In this document: piece by piece, positions 1 to 8,348 of the stretch
Layout of the letters: the number at the start of each line of letters is the position of its first letter
Numbering within the stretch: the stretch's first letter is position 1
Assembly (NCBI RefSeq): GCF_034676545.1
Contig: NZ_JAUCBZ010000015.1
Coordinates: 713,001-777,000 of the forward strand
Direction of reading: 5' to 3'
DNA length: 64,000 nt
Source: Pararhodobacter sp.
GTDB taxonomy: Bacteria; Pseudomonadota; Alphaproteobacteria; Rhodobacterales; Rhodobacteraceae
Made by a program: the position numbers and the translations under genes
The notes under the pieces: model-generated
Database searches by the model: none
What the model was told of the DNA's origin: nothing
The model's input: the letters and a program-made list of their open reading frames with translations, nothing else

Positions 1-1
1 C

Positions 2-394
2 GGTGTGCTGCCACAGATGGTGGCGCGCGGGCAGGGCCATATCGTGCTGACCGGATCGCTGGCGGGCTTTCGCGGCTTGCCGGGTGCGGTGGGCTATGGC
101 GCGTCAAAGGCCGGATTGATGCATCTGGCGGAATCGCTGCACGCCGATCTGCGCGGGTCCGGTGTGCGCGTGCAGCAGATCAACCCCGGCTTCATCCGCA
201 CACGCCTGACCGAAAAGAACGATTTCTCGATGCCGTTTATCCTCAGCGCCGAGGAGGCCGCCGCGCGAATGCTGGCGATCATGCAGTCAGGCCGGTTCGC
301 GGGCTCGTTTCCAACGCTGTTTTCCTATGTGTTTCGCATCGGGCGGTTTTTGCCGGGGTGGCTGTATGATCGGCTGTTCGCACGCACCCGCTAA
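2..394 (+). CDS. SDR family oxidoreductase, C-terminal part (cut by window start)
   Basis: About 130 residues of a short-chain dehydrogenase/reductase; the N-terminal Rossmann half lies before the window. The sequence shows the serine of the catalytic set in the LTGSLAGFRG stretch and the catalytic YxxxK as YGASK, followed by the family's V-x-Q-I-NPGFIRT segment after the sixth strand. Substrate cannot be told from this part. The hydrophobic, arginine-rich tail (LPGWLYDRLFARTR) resembles SDRs of lipid or unknown metabolism that sit near the membrane, but this is only inference. The next gene starts 57 bases downstream on the same strand. Confidence 0.85.
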   Translation, partial: GVLPQMVARGQGHIVLTGSLAGFRGLPGAVGYGASKAGLMHLAESLHADLRGSGVRVQQINPGFIRTRLTEKNDFSMPFILSAEEAAARMLAIMQSGRFAGSFPTLFSYVFRIGRFLPGWLYDRLFARTR

Positions 395-451
395 GTACTT
401 GCGCAACCGGGCCACTCGCGCGATGCTGGGGCTTGAACAGGAGACCCTTCC

Positions 452-775
452 ATGACGCCTGAAATCAGCACCCGCAAAGTGGTTCACATCATCTTTCAAG
501 CGCGCAACCCCTCGCGCAAGAATGAGGCACGGCAATTCATTGACGCGCTGAACGATGATGAAAAGGCGCATCTGGTGGCCGTTGCCTGGGTCGGGCGCGG
601 GGCGTTTGAACCCGAGGATTATGCCGAGGCGCTGGCAACCGCATATTCCGAAGCGACGACTCCGACGGCGGACTACCTGATGGGGATGCCGCACCTGTCT
701 GAAAATCTGGAGGCAGGGCTGGAAGCGTTGGATATCGACGTCTCTGACGCCGAAGAAGATTTCTACGACCGATAG
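452..775 (+). CDS. DUF3775 domain-containing protein
   Basis: A 107-residue acidic soluble protein that I recognise as the small DUF3775 family common in Rhodobacterales; the function of the family is unknown. No signal peptide or membrane segment. The N-terminal half carries the RNPSRKNEARQFIDALNDDE motif area and the middle the WVGRGAFEPEDYAEAL stretch, which suggests an all-helical protein. A ribosome binding site (CAGGAGA) lies about 8 bases before the ATG at 452. It follows the SDR on the same strand and ends just before a strong hairpin at 788-810, so the pair is probably one transcript. Confidence 0.8.
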   Translation: MTPEISTRKVVHIIFQARNPSRKNEARQFIDALNDDEKAHLVAVAWVGRGAFEPEDYAEALATAYSEATTPTADYLMGMPHLSENLEAGLEALDIDVSDAEEDFYDR

Positions 776-787
776 ATCAGGCGTGAA

Positions 788-813
788 AAAGGGGGCTATG
801 CGCCCCCTTTATG
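788..813 (+). terminator. Rho-independent terminator after the DUF3775 gene
   Basis: Perfect 9-bp inverted repeat AAAGGGGGC / GCCCCCTTT around a five-base loop (TATGC). The right arm ends in TTT. It sits 12 bases after the stop of the DUF3775 gene and just before the stop of the convergent fahA, so it can serve both strands (the opposite strand also ends in TTTTTC). Confidence 0.8.
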
Positions 814-820
814 TATGAAC

Positions 821-2083
821 TCAGCCCACGAAGGGATTGCGCTTGGCGGGCAGGATCTTGCCCGTGCAATCGCCAAACCCGATGGTATACCCGGACCCCT
901 TGGCGGCACCGCGCAGCGTCAGGGTGTCGCCGTCCTCGATGAAGCTGCGGGTCTCGCCTGTGTCCAGCGTGAAGGGCTCGCGGCCAGCCCAGCTCATTTC
1001 CATCAGCGAGCCGTATTCCGATTTGTTCGGCCCCGAAATCGTGCCGGACCCCAACAGGTCACCCGTGCGCATCCCGCATCCGCCCAGCGCATGATGGGTC
1101 AACTGCTGCGCGGCGGAGTAATACATCCGGCTGTAGTTCGTTTCGCTCACCACGGTGGCCGTTTTCGCCCCTTCAGGCTGCATCAGGACCTGCAAGGAAA
1201 TGTCGTACAGACCCGGCTTAGATTCCGTCAGGTAAGGCAACAAGGGCTTGACGCGTTCGGGCACCGATGTGCGGAACGGCTCCAAAGCAGCGGCGGTGAC
1301 GATCCAAGGGGAAATGGAAGTGCCAAAGGCTTTGCCCTGGAACGGCCCAAGCGGCTGATACTCCCAGCCCTGAATATCGCGCGCGGACCAATCATTCAGC
1401 AACACATAGCCAAAGATCATCGCGTCGGCGGTTTCGGTCGTGATCGGCGCGCCGAACGGGCTGCTGGTGCCGACGATGGCACCCATCTCGAGCTCGATAT
1501 CCAGGCGTTTTGTCGGGCCAAGTGTCGGCGCATCCGCATCCGGGGACTTGGTCTGACCCAGCGGGCGGTGAATCGGCGTGCCCGACACCACAACCGACGA
1601 GGCCCGCCCGTTGTAGCCAATCGGGATATGCAGCCAGTTGGCGGGCAGATCAGGACTGCCGCGCATGATGCTGCCCATGTTCTCGGCGTGCTGGCGACCG
1701 GCATAGAAATCGGTGTATTCGGTCACGTTGAACGGCAGATGCAGCGTCGCCGCACTCAGCGGGTGCAAATGCGCCTCGATCTGATCGCGGGTGCCCGCGC
1801 CTTCGGCAAGGTGGCCAAACAGGATCGTGCGGAGGCGGTTCCAGACCACAGGGCCCGCCGCCATGAGAGGATTCCACGCCGCGCGATCCAGCAAGGGGGT
1901 ATCCCCAAGGTGCAGCAAGCCCGCACGTTCGAGCGCGGTGACATCCAGCACCTGATCGCCAATGGCAACGCCACAGCGCGGTTTGGTGCCAGCGGTCGAA
2001 AAGACGCCATAGGGCAAATTGTTCAGGGGAAATGGGCAATCAGGGTCGTTGGCGGTTTCGACCCAGGAACGGATGAGAGTCAT
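821..2083 (-). CDS. fahA: Fumarylacetoacetase
   Basis: 420 residues, the normal length of the enzyme. It hydrolyses 4-fumarylacetoacetate to fumarate and acetoacetate, the last step of tyrosine/homogentisate breakdown in the cytoplasm. The N-terminal SH3-like domain is followed by the FAH domain; the DFYAGRQHAENMG stretch (about residues 125-137) holds the metal-binding Asp and the catalytic His, and the GNGTISG-like GSGTISGP and EYGSLMEMSW segments match the family. It lies 84 bases downstream of hmgA on the same strand and is probably co-transcribed with it. No maleylacetoacetate isomerase is present in the window, so that step must be encoded elsewhere or be glutathione-independent. Confidence 0.95.
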   Translation of the reverse strand: MTLIRSWVETANDPDCPFPLNNLPYGVFSTAGTKPRCGVAIGDQVLDVTALERAGLLHLGDTPLLDRAAWNPLMAAGPVVWNRLRTILFGHLAEGAGTRDQIEAHLHPLSAATLHLPFNVTEYTDFYAGRQHAENMGSIMRGSPDLPANWLHIPIGYNGRASSVVVSGTPIHRPLGQTKSPDADAPTLGPTKRLDIELEMGAIVGTSSPFGAPITTETADAMIFGYVLLNDWSARDIQGWEYQPLGPFQGKAFGTSISPWIVTAAALEPFRTSVPERVKPLLPYLTESKPGLYDISLQVLMQPEGAKTATVVSETNYSRMYYSAAQQLTHHALGGCGMRTGDLLGSGTISGPNKSEYGSLMEMSWAGREPFTLDTGETRSFIEDGDTLTLRGAAKGSGYTIGFGDCTGKILPAKRNPFVG

Positions 2084-2133
2084 AATGCTTCCTGCTTAAG
2101 GCGCGCGAAGACGCGCCGATGGCGGGTGAAAAA

Positions 2134-2157
2134 GGTGCGTGCAAGCACGCACCCTAC
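2134..2157. repeat. Dispersed intergenic palindromic repeat, copy 1
   Basis: GGTGCGTG-CAAG-CACGCACC followed by CTAC: an 8-bp perfect stem with a four-base loop between fahA and hmgA. Two more copies of the same motif lie at 58543-58566 and (inverted) 58588-58611. It may form a hairpin in the hmgA-fahA transcript. Confidence 0.75.
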
Positions 2158-2167
2158 GAGGCGTGGT

Positions 2168-3538
2168 CTAGGGCTTGATGCCGGGTGTGCCGTCAAATTT
2201 CTTTTCCAGCGTGGTCCAGCAGTCAAGATAGTTATCCTGGATCGGAGCCTCAAGGGCCGCGAACTTGGTCAGATGCTGCGGGAATCGCGTTTCGAACATG
2301 AAGGACATGGTATTGTCCAACAGATGCGGCTTCAGATCACCATTCGAGGCCCCCTCGAACGCATCCCGATCCGGCCCATGCGGCAACATGCAATTGTGCA
2401 GGCTCAAGCCACCGGGCGCAAAACCTTGTGGTTTCGCGTCATACTGGCCATAGATATTGCCCATCATCTCGGACATCAGGTTCTTGTGATACCACGGAGG
2501 GCGGAACGTATGTTCCGCGACCATCCACCGTTCGCGGAACAGCACAAAGTCGATATTCGCGGTGCCTTCCTGCCCCGAGGGCGCGGTCAGCACGGTAAAG
2601 ATCGACGGGTCCGGGTGGTCGAACAGGATTGCGCCGACCGGCGAATAGGTGCGCAGGTCGTATTTCACCGGGCAATAATTGCCGTGCCAGGCCACCACAT
2701 CCAGCGGCGAATGGCCGATGGTGGTTTCATGGAACTGGCCGCACCATTTGATGACCACGCGGCTTTCCACCTCGCGATCCTCGAACGCCGCGACCGGGGT
2801 TTTGAAATCGCGCGGGTTGGCCATGCAGTTCGCACCGATCGGCCCGCGGCCGGGCAAGTCGAATTTCTGGCCGTAATTCTCGCAGACAAAGCCACGGCAC
2901 GGCCCCTCGAGCACCTCGACGCGGTAGACCAGACCACGCGGCAGAATGGCGATTTCCTTTGGCTCAAGGTCAATGATCCCCATCTCGGTGCAGAACCGCA
3001 GGCGGCCCTCTTGCGGGACAACCAGCAATTCGCTGTCCGCCGAGTAGAAATATTCATCCTGCATCGAGGCGGTGACCAGATAGATATGGCTGGCCATGCC
3101 GACCTGTGTGTTCACGTCGCCCGCCGTGGTGACGGTGCGCATGCCGGTGATCCAGGTGTACGCCTCGCCCTTTGCCGGCAGCGGCACCGGGTCCCAGCGG
3201 TATTGGCCAAGGCTGATCACATCCGGCAGGACGTTTGGCGCGGATTTCCAATACGGCATGTCGATCTTGGTGAAGCGCGAGGTGTGCTTGACCGAGGGCC
3301 GGATGCGATAGCACCAGGTGCGCTCGTTCTGGCCGCGCGGTGCGGTAAAGGCGGTGCCGGAGAGCTGCTCGGCGTAGAGGCCATAATTGCACTTTTGCGG
3401 GCTGTTCTGACCCTGTGGCAAGGCATCGGGCAGGGCCTCGGTCTCGAAATCATTGCCGAAACCGGGCATATAACCTTGGTTCACGCCGCCAATGCTGGGG
3501 GCACAGATCATGCCTTGGGGCAGGGTTGGGTCGGACAT
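2168..3538 (-). CDS. hmgA: Homogentisate 1,2-dioxygenase
   Basis: 456 residues. The enzyme opens the aromatic ring of homogentisate with O2 and Fe(II) to give maleylacetoacetate. Iron-ligand regions are visible: PPWYHKNLMSEMMG (His and Glu ligands) and SLHNCMLPHGPD (second His). I chose the ATG at 3538 (protein MSDPTLPQ) because a strong ribosome binding site, GAGGAGG, lies 5 bases before it; an upstream in-frame start at 3652 has none. The next gene, fahA, follows at 84 bases. A MarR regulator is divergent, with 164 bases between the starts that hold an operator-like palindrome. Confidence 0.97.
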   Translation of the reverse strand: MSDPTLPQGMICAPSIGGVNQGYMPGFGNDFETEALPDALPQGQNSPQKCNYGLYAEQLSGTAFTAPRGQNERTWCYRIRPSVKHTSRFTKIDMPYWKSAPNVLPDVISLGQYRWDPVPLPAKGEAYTWITGMRTVTTAGDVNTQVGMASHIYLVTASMQDEYFYSADSELLVVPQEGRLRFCTEMGIIDLEPKEIAILPRGLVYRVEVLEGPCRGFVCENYGQKFDLPGRGPIGANCMANPRDFKTPVAAFEDREVESRVVIKWCGQFHETTIGHSPLDVVAWHGNYCPVKYDLRTYSPVGAILFDHPDPSIFTVLTAPSGQEGTANIDFVLFRERWMVAEHTFRPPWYHKNLMSEMMGNIYGQYDAKPQGFAPGGLSLHNCMLPHGPDRDAFEGASNGDLKPHLLDNTMSFMFETRFPQHLTKFAALEAPIQDNYLDCWTTLEKKFDGTPGIKP

Positions 3539-3588
3539 GGAGGCCTCCTCGGTCGGGTAAAACATAAATCTCAGGTGCGGGTTAACAT

Positions 3589-3606
3589 TTATTGCACATG
3601 CAACAA
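3589..3606. promoter_or_regulatory. Candidate MarR operator between hmgA and marR
   Basis: TTATTGCA-CA-TGCAACAA is an inverted repeat of 8+2+8 bases with one mismatch, in the AT-richer middle of the 164-base divergent spacer. Size and symmetry fit a MarR dimer site. That it regulates hmgA and/or marR is inference from position. Confidence 0.5.
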
Positions 3607-3702
3607 TGTCAAGCCTGAAGTCTTCCGGAACCTTGAATTGATTCGGACTCATTGATCTTAACGCAAGTTTATGATTCGGTCCTGCAACCCTTGGAGCCTT
3701 GC

Positions 3703-4140
3703 ATGCCAGACCCCGACAGTTTCGATCTGAACGCCTTTTTGCCCTATCGCCTGAATGCGGCCGCCAGCCGGATCAGCCGCGCCTTTGCCGAGCGCTATCG
3801 CAAGGACTTCGGCATCAGCATCCCCGAATGGCGCGTGTTGGTGCATCTGTTCCACGCGGGCGATGTGTCGGTGCGTGACATCGAGGCGCGCGTGGACATG
3901 GAGAAATCCAAGGTCAGCCGCGCCGCAACGCGGTTGGAGGCCTCGGGGCTGATCAGCAAGGCGGTGAACGACACCGACCGCCGCTTGCTGGTGCTGCGCC
4001 TGACCTCCGAGGGCAACGCGTTGGTCGCCCGGTTGATCCCGGTGGCCATGCAGTTCCAGGCCGAAATGCTGACGCAACTCGGCCCTCTGGCCGAGGGTCT
4101 GGAGGCGGGGTTGAGCGTGCTGCTGGACCCGCAGGAATGA
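3703..4140 (+). CDS. MarR family transcriptional regulator
   Basis: 145 residues from the ATG at 3703 (MPDPDSFDL), which has GGAGCC 6 bases upstream; an in-frame TTG at 3652 is less likely. The winged helix-turn-helix covers about residues 35-100, with the typical VSVRDIEARVDMEKSKVSRAA recognition region and the wing DRR. It is divergent from hmgA-fahA, so it is probably the homogentisate-pathway repressor, with a ligand such as homogentisate or a related aromatic acid; this is inference. Its stop overlaps the start of the following msrC by 4 bases (ATGA). Confidence 0.88.
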   Translation: MPDPDSFDLNAFLPYRLNAAASRISRAFAERYRKDFGISIPEWRVLVHLFHAGDVSVRDIEARVDMEKSKVSRAATRLEASGLISKAVNDTDRRLLVLRLTSEGNALVARLIPVAMQFQAEMLTQLGPLAEGLEAGLSVLLDPQE

Positions 4141-4598
4141 AGCGCGTGCCGGACTATGCAACCCTTGCCCAAACGATCCGCGCCCTGACCGAAGGCGAGA
4201 CGGATGTCGTGGCGCTGATGGCCACCGTCGCCTGCGAAGTGCATCACTTTGACGACCGCTTTGACTGGACCGGGTTCTACCGCGTGACGGGGCCGGACAT
4301 GCTCAAGATCGGTCCCTATCAGGGCGGCCACGGCTGCCTTGTGATCCCGTTCTCGCGCGGTGTCTGCGGGGCTGCCGCTCGCACGCGGCAGGTACAACTG
4401 GTGCCCGATGTCGACGCATTTCCCGGGCATATCGCCTGCGCCTCCAGCACGCGGTCGGAATTGGTGTTGCCGGTGATCAATGCCGGGGGCGAATTGCTGG
4501 GGGTGTTCGACATCGACAGCAACCAGCCCGACGCCTTTACCGAAGCCGACGCGGTGGCCTTGGCGGCGATCCTGACCGAAACCTTTGCCGGAGCATGA
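4137..4598 (+). CDS. msrC: Free methionine-(R)-sulfoxide reductase (GAF domain)
   Basis: 153-residue single GAF-domain protein. The fRMsr family reduces free L-methionine-(R)-sulfoxide. The three family cysteines are present at residues 67, 77 and 101 (HGCLVIPF, RGVCGAAA, HIACAS), with the same spacing (10 and 24) as the E. coli enzyme's Cys84/94/118. The start overlaps the marR stop as ATGA and the gene ends 3 bases before the next start, so these three genes are likely one transcript. Cytoplasmic; no signal peptide. Confidence 0.9.
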   Translation: MKRVPDYATLAQTIRALTEGETDVVALMATVACEVHHFDDRFDWTGFYRVTGPDMLKIGPYQGGHGCLVIPFSRGVCGAAARTRQVQLVPDVDAFPGHIACASSTRSELVLPVINAGGELLGVFDIDSNQPDAFTEADAVALAAILTETFAGA

Positions 4599-4601
4599 AC
4601 G

Positions 4602-5651
4602 ATGGTACATCTATGGGTCCGCGGCGAGCAGCGCCCGAATGAGGAACGCGTCGGCCTGACCGCAGACGGAGCGGCGGCGCTGATCGCCAAGGGGTTCCGC
4701 GTCACCATCGAGGAAAGCCCGGTGCGCGCCCTGCCCATGCAGCCCTATGTCGAGGCCGGGTGCGAGGTTGCGCCCTTTGCCAGTTGGCCCAGCGCCCCGC
4801 AAGACGCAATCATCTTTGGCCTCAAGGAACTGCCCGAGGACGGCACGCCGCTGTCACACCGGCACATCCTGTTCGGCCACGCCTATAAGGGCCAGCCCGA
4901 TGGCCCCGCGCTGCTGGCGCGGTTCAAATCAGGCGGCGGGACGCTTTATGATCTGGAATCGCTGGTGGATAAGGACGGGCGACGGGTTGCGGCGTTTGGC
5001 TATTGGGCGGGCTTTGCCGGGGCGGCGGTATCGGCGCTGGCGTGGATCGCACAGGCCAAGGGCGGCATCTGTGGCCCGGTTCAAACGTGGTGTGACGCGG
5101 ACAGCATGACGCGCATGATTGCGGCCGACCTCAACACCCTGCCCGGCGATCGCCCCCGCGCCTTGATCATCGGCGCCTTGGGCCGGGTCGGCAGCGGGGC
5201 GCGGGATTTCTGCAAGGCCGTGGGCCTTGCAACAACCAATTGGGACATGGCGGAAACCGCCAGCGGCGGGCCGTTCCCTGAGGTGTTGCTGCACCAGATT
5301 TTCCTCAACTGCATCCTCGCCAACCCCGGCTGCCCGGTGTTCGTGCCGGCGACGGCCGGTGCCATGCCGCGCGCACTGCGGGTGATCGGTGATATCGCCT
5401 GCGATCCGGGGTCGGCGTATAATCCGGTGCCGGTTTACCGCGCCACGACCCGTTGGGCGCAACCGGTAACCCGCGTTCACAGCGATCCCCCGCTCGATGT
5501 GATGGCCATCGACAACCTGCCCTCCCTGCTGCCAGCCGAGGCCTCGGTGGATTTCGCAGCGCAATTGTTGCCACATCTCAAAACGCTGGATCAGATCGAC
5601 ACAGGCGTCTGGGGTCGCGCCCGCGCGGTCTTTGCGCGCCACATGGCCTGA
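4602..5651 (+). CDS. Saccharopine dehydrogenase-like protein (Lys1 type, NAD+)
   Basis: 349 residues related to alanine dehydrogenase/PNT and Lys1-type saccharopine dehydrogenase. The N-terminus has the family's LWVRGEQRPNEERVGLT stretch, then FGLKELPEDG and HILFGHAYKGQ; a nucleotide-binding ALIIGALGRVGSGA motif lies around residue 190. The fungal Lys1 reaction is NAD+-dependent interconversion of saccharopine with lysine and 2-oxoglutarate; in bacteria the exact substrate is not certain. Three bases after msrC, probably the last gene of the marR transcript. A 16-bp palindrome follows it. Confidence 0.8.
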   Translation: MVHLWVRGEQRPNEERVGLTADGAAALIAKGFRVTIEESPVRALPMQPYVEAGCEVAPFASWPSAPQDAIIFGLKELPEDGTPLSHRHILFGHAYKGQPDGPALLARFKSGGGTLYDLESLVDKDGRRVAAFGYWAGFAGAAVSALAWIAQAKGGICGPVQTWCDADSMTRMIAADLNTLPGDRPRALIIGALGRVGSGARDFCKAVGLATTNWDMAETASGGPFPEVLLHQIFLNCILANPGCPVFVPATAGAMPRALRVIGDIACDPGSAYNPVPVYRATTRWAQPVTRVHSDPPLDVMAIDNLPSLLPAEASVDFAAQLLPHLKTLDQIDTGVWGRARAVFARHMA

Positions 5652-5694
5652 CGCCCTTTTCCCCGGCACCCCTTTCGGGCATAGAGGTGGTTCC

Positions 5695-5710
5695 GAGCAG
5701 ACGTCTGCTC
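5695..5710. terminator. Perfect 16-bp palindrome, possible terminator
   Basis: GAGCAGACGTCTGCTC is a perfect palindrome followed by CCGTTTT. It lies 44 bases after the saccharopine-dehydrogenase-like stop and 20 bases before the MATE start. The short T-run suits a terminator; a dimeric repressor operator in the MATE leader is the alternative. Confidence 0.45.
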
Positions 5711-5729
5711 CGTTTTCCCGGATTATCGC

Positions 5730-7082
5730 ATGACGACCGCCCCCGCCAACACCGGATTCCTGTTCAACGCCCGCGCCGTTCTGGTGCTGGGCCTGCCGCT
5801 GGTCGGCAGCCATGTGGCGCAATTCGCGCTGCATGTCGTCGATACGATCATGTTGGGTTGGTACAGCATCACCGACCTCGCCGCCGGGGCCTTGGGCGCG
5901 ACGGTGTTCTTTGTGTTCTTCACCCTTGGGTCAGGCTTTGCACATGCCGTGATGCCAATGGTCGCAACCGCTGCCGCCAGCGATAATGAGACCGATGTGC
6001 GCCGGGTCACCCGCATGGGCATGTGGCTGTCGATTGGCTATGCGATCATCGTCTTGCCGCTGTTTGTCTATGCCTCGCCGCTGCTGAACGCGATGGGCCA
6101 AGACCCGGACGTGGCGCGGCTGGGCGGTGCCTATCTGTCAATCGTCGGCTACGGCATGGCCCCGGCGCTGTTGGTGATGGTGATCAAGAGCTATCTGGCA
6201 GCACTTGGCCGGACGCAGGTTGTGCTGTGGATCACGGTGGCGGCGGTGTTCCTGAATATGGGCATCAACTGGCTGCTGATCTTCGGCAATCTCGGCTTTC
6301 CCGAACTTGGCGCGCGCGGGGCGGCGATTGCCTCGGTGGCGGTGCAGACCGCCACGCTGATCCTGATCCTGGCCTATGCGGTCCTGCTGCCCGCCTTGCG
6401 GCACTATCAGCTGCTGGTGCGGTTCTGGCGGCCTGACTGGTCCGCGATGCGGCAGGTCAACGCATTGGGTCTGCCGATTGGCCTGGCGATGCTCGCCGAG
6501 ACCGGCCTGTTCGCGGCCTCGGCGGTGATGATGGGCTGGCTGGGCAAGCTGTCACTGGCCGCACATTCCATCGCGCTCGAAGTGACGGCGCTGTTTTTCA
6601 TGGTGCATCTGGGCCTGGCCAACGCCGCGACGGTGCTGGTCGGCCGTGCCAAGGGGCGCCGCGACAGGGAGGGGCTGAAGGCGGTGGCGAAAGCCTCGAT
6701 GATCCTGTCGCTGATCTTCGCGTTCGGCACCATGATGATCTATTGGCTGTTCGCAGAACAGATGGTCGGCCTGTTCCTGAAGCCCGACGACCCCGAGCGC
6801 CACCTGATCATCCCCGTCGGCGTGACGTTGCTGATGGTGGCCGCACTGTTTCAACTGGTCGATGCCGGGCAGGCGATGGGGATGGGGTTTTTGCGCGGTA
6901 TCCATGACACCAAACAGCCAATGATCATCGCCGCTGTCTCTTATTGGCTGATCGGCTTGCCGGTCAGCTATGGACTGGGCTTTGGCTTGGGGCTGGAGGG
7001 TGTCGGCGTGTGGTTCGGTCTGGTCTTTGGCCTTTCAGCCGCGGCCGTGGCCTTGCATTGGCGGTTCTGGCGCGGGCTCTGA
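5730..7082 (+). CDS. MATE family efflux transporter
   Basis: 450 residues with about 12 predicted hydrophobic segments arranged as two six-helix halves, as usual for multidrug and toxin extrusion (MatE, NorM-like) antiporters. The GLPLVGSHVAQFALHVVDTIMLGWYS start and the second-half LGLPIGLAMLAETGLF are characteristic repeats of the two MatE domains. It exports cationic compounds in exchange for Na+ or H+; the natural substrate cannot be told. Same strand as the marR-msrC-saccharopine group but separated by 78 bases with a palindrome, so probably its own transcript. Confidence 0.92.
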   Translation: MTTAPANTGFLFNARAVLVLGLPLVGSHVAQFALHVVDTIMLGWYSITDLAAGALGATVFFVFFTLGSGFAHAVMPMVATAAASDNETDVRRVTRMGMWLSIGYAIIVLPLFVYASPLLNAMGQDPDVARLGGAYLSIVGYGMAPALLVMVIKSYLAALGRTQVVLWITVAAVFLNMGINWLLIFGNLGFPELGARGAAIASVAVQTATLILILAYAVLLPALRHYQLLVRFWRPDWSAMRQVNALGLPIGLAMLAETGLFAASAVMMGWLGKLSLAAHSIALEVTALFFMVHLGLANAATVLVGRAKGRRDREGLKAVAKASMILSLIFAFGTMMIYWLFAEQMVGLFLKPDDPERHLIIPVGVTLLMVAALFQLVDAGQAMGMGFLRGIHDTKQPMIIAAVSYWLIGLPVSYGLGFGLGLEGVGVWFGLVFGLSAAAVALHWRFWRGL

Positions 7083-7103
7083 CGATTCCATCAATGCGGC
7101 GGA

Positions 7104-7322
7104 TCAGGTCGCCTGTTCGGCGGCCTGCGCTGCAATTTCCGAGATGTCCGAGCGCGAAACGCCGATATCCGCAAGATCGCGATCTGAAAGCATCGACAGT
7201 TCTTCGAATGTGTTGGCATAGGCCAGACGATACATCCGCTGGTCCTGGATCTTCTGAATCCACCGGCGCATCGTGGCGGCAAATCCGCGGCTTGGGTTTT
7301 GGGTGATGTCTGAAACAAACAT
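7104..7322 (-). CDS. DUF1127 domain-containing protein
   Basis: 72 residues from the ATG at 7322 (MFVSDITQ), which has GGAGA 7 bases upstream; in-frame starts further upstream lack one. The C-terminal YANTFEELSMLSDRDLADIGVSRSDI is the arginine-poor but recognisable DUF1127 (YjiS-like) motif. Small DUF1127 proteins in alphaproteobacteria have been tied to RNA turnover and to phosphate or carbon metabolism, but this member's job is unknown. It is convergent with the MATE gene (21-base gap). Confidence 0.85.
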   Translation of the reverse strand: MFVSDITQNPSRGFAATMRRWIQKIQDQRMYRLAYANTFEELSMLSDRDLADIGVSRSDISEIAAQAAEQAT

Positions 7323-7457
7323 GACTGGTCTCCTGTGGTTTGCTCGGGCCGTTGTTAGCCCTATCGAACCCCGTAGATAGTCACTTGCTGCACTTGCACA
7401 ATCCTGCCGCGACGCAATGCCGCTATGCAGCATACGCGTGGCGTTGCGTCACGGGCG

Positions 7458-8228
7458 CTATTCGCGCCCCAGTTCGTGCTGATACCGAAGCCGCGCAATG
7501 CCTTCGTTCTTGTCCGCCTTGCGCAGGTCGCCCAGAACTGTCTCCACATAGGTCATATGTGCCTCGGCCGCCGCGCGCGCTTTTTCGGAGTCCCGCGCCT
7601 GTATCGCCTCGTTGATCGCGCGGTGCTGCTCCAGCAGGATACCCCGCGTTTCACGATGCCGGAACATCTGCTGCCGGTTATAGAAAACCCCCGCTTTCAG
7701 CAGATCAAACATCGCGCGCATGGTGTGCAACATGATGATGTTGTGGCTGGCCTCGATGATCGCCAGATGAAACTCTGCATCCAGCGCCGCCTCATCCGCC
7801 GGGTTCTTTTTGCCATGCGCGGCTTCCATCTTGCGAAACACCGTGTCGATGATTTTCAGATCGGTATCAGACCCGAACCGCGCGGCGCGCTCCGCCGCCA
7901 TCCCTTCAAGATCGCGGCGAAAACTGACGTAATCGAACACGGCCTCCTCATGGTTGGCAAACAGGTCAATCAGCGCCTTGGAATACGTCGAGGTCAGGAT
8001 TTCGACGACAAAAACACCAGACCCCGCCCGTGATTCCAGCAATCCCCGGCCCTGCAACTCGGCGATAGCCTCGCGCAGAGACGGGCGCGACACGCCCATT
8101 CTTTCGGCCAATTCGCGCTCCGAAGGCAAACGTTCACCGGGCCGCAACAGGCCGCGCAGGATCAACAGCTCAATCTGCCGGACAACGCCCTGCGCCAGTT
8201 TTTCCTGTTGAACCGGTTGAAATGGCAT
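7458..8228 (-). CDS. GntR family regulator with FCD ligand domain
   Basis: 256 residues from the ATG at 8228 (MPFQPVQQEK). The winged helix-turn-helix spans about residues 10-75 (RPGERLPSERELAERMGVSRPSLREAIAEL split over the recognition helix) and an all-helical FCD domain follows, with the histidines of the AEFHLAIIEASHN segment fitting its metal site. This is the FadR/PdhR/LldR subfamily, whose ligands are usually carboxylic acids. No enzyme gene adjoins it, so its target is unclear. A TGGTCA/TGACCA inverted repeat 15 bases before the start could be its own operator. Confidence 0.88.
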   Translation of the reverse strand: MPFQPVQQEKLAQGVVRQIELLILRGLLRPGERLPSERELAERMGVSRPSLREAIAELQGRGLLESRAGSGVFVVEILTSTYSKALIDLFANHEEAVFDYVSFRRDLEGMAAERAARFGSDTDLKIIDTVFRKMEAAHGKKNPADEAALDAEFHLAIIEASHNIIMLHTMRAMFDLLKAGVFYNRQQMFRHRETRGILLEQHRAINEAIQARDSEKARAAAEAHMTYVETVLGDLRKADKNEGIARLRYQHELGRE

Positions 8229-8242
8229 CGGAACCCCCTGAT

Positions 8243-8261
8243 TGGTCAAAAGATATGACCA
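8243..8261. promoter_or_regulatory. Candidate GntR operator
   Basis: TGGTCA-(7 bases)-TGACCA, a perfect 6-bp inverted repeat just upstream of the GntR/FCD gene. FadR-type operators are built on TGGT...ACCA half-sites but with a shorter gap, so autoregulation is possible and not shown. Confidence 0.35.
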
Positions 8262-8348
8262 CGCGTGCCGCCGCGCAACAAGTCTGTTTGCACAAAGGAA
8301 AAGGGCCGGGCATTTCTGCTCGGCCCCAGACGTGCGCTCGCTGATCCG

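Noticed and set aside
815..3655. A 946-codon open frame on the plus strand over fahA and hmgA
   Set aside because: It mirrors two clear genes on the other strand; the Arg/His/Gln-rich product has no family features.
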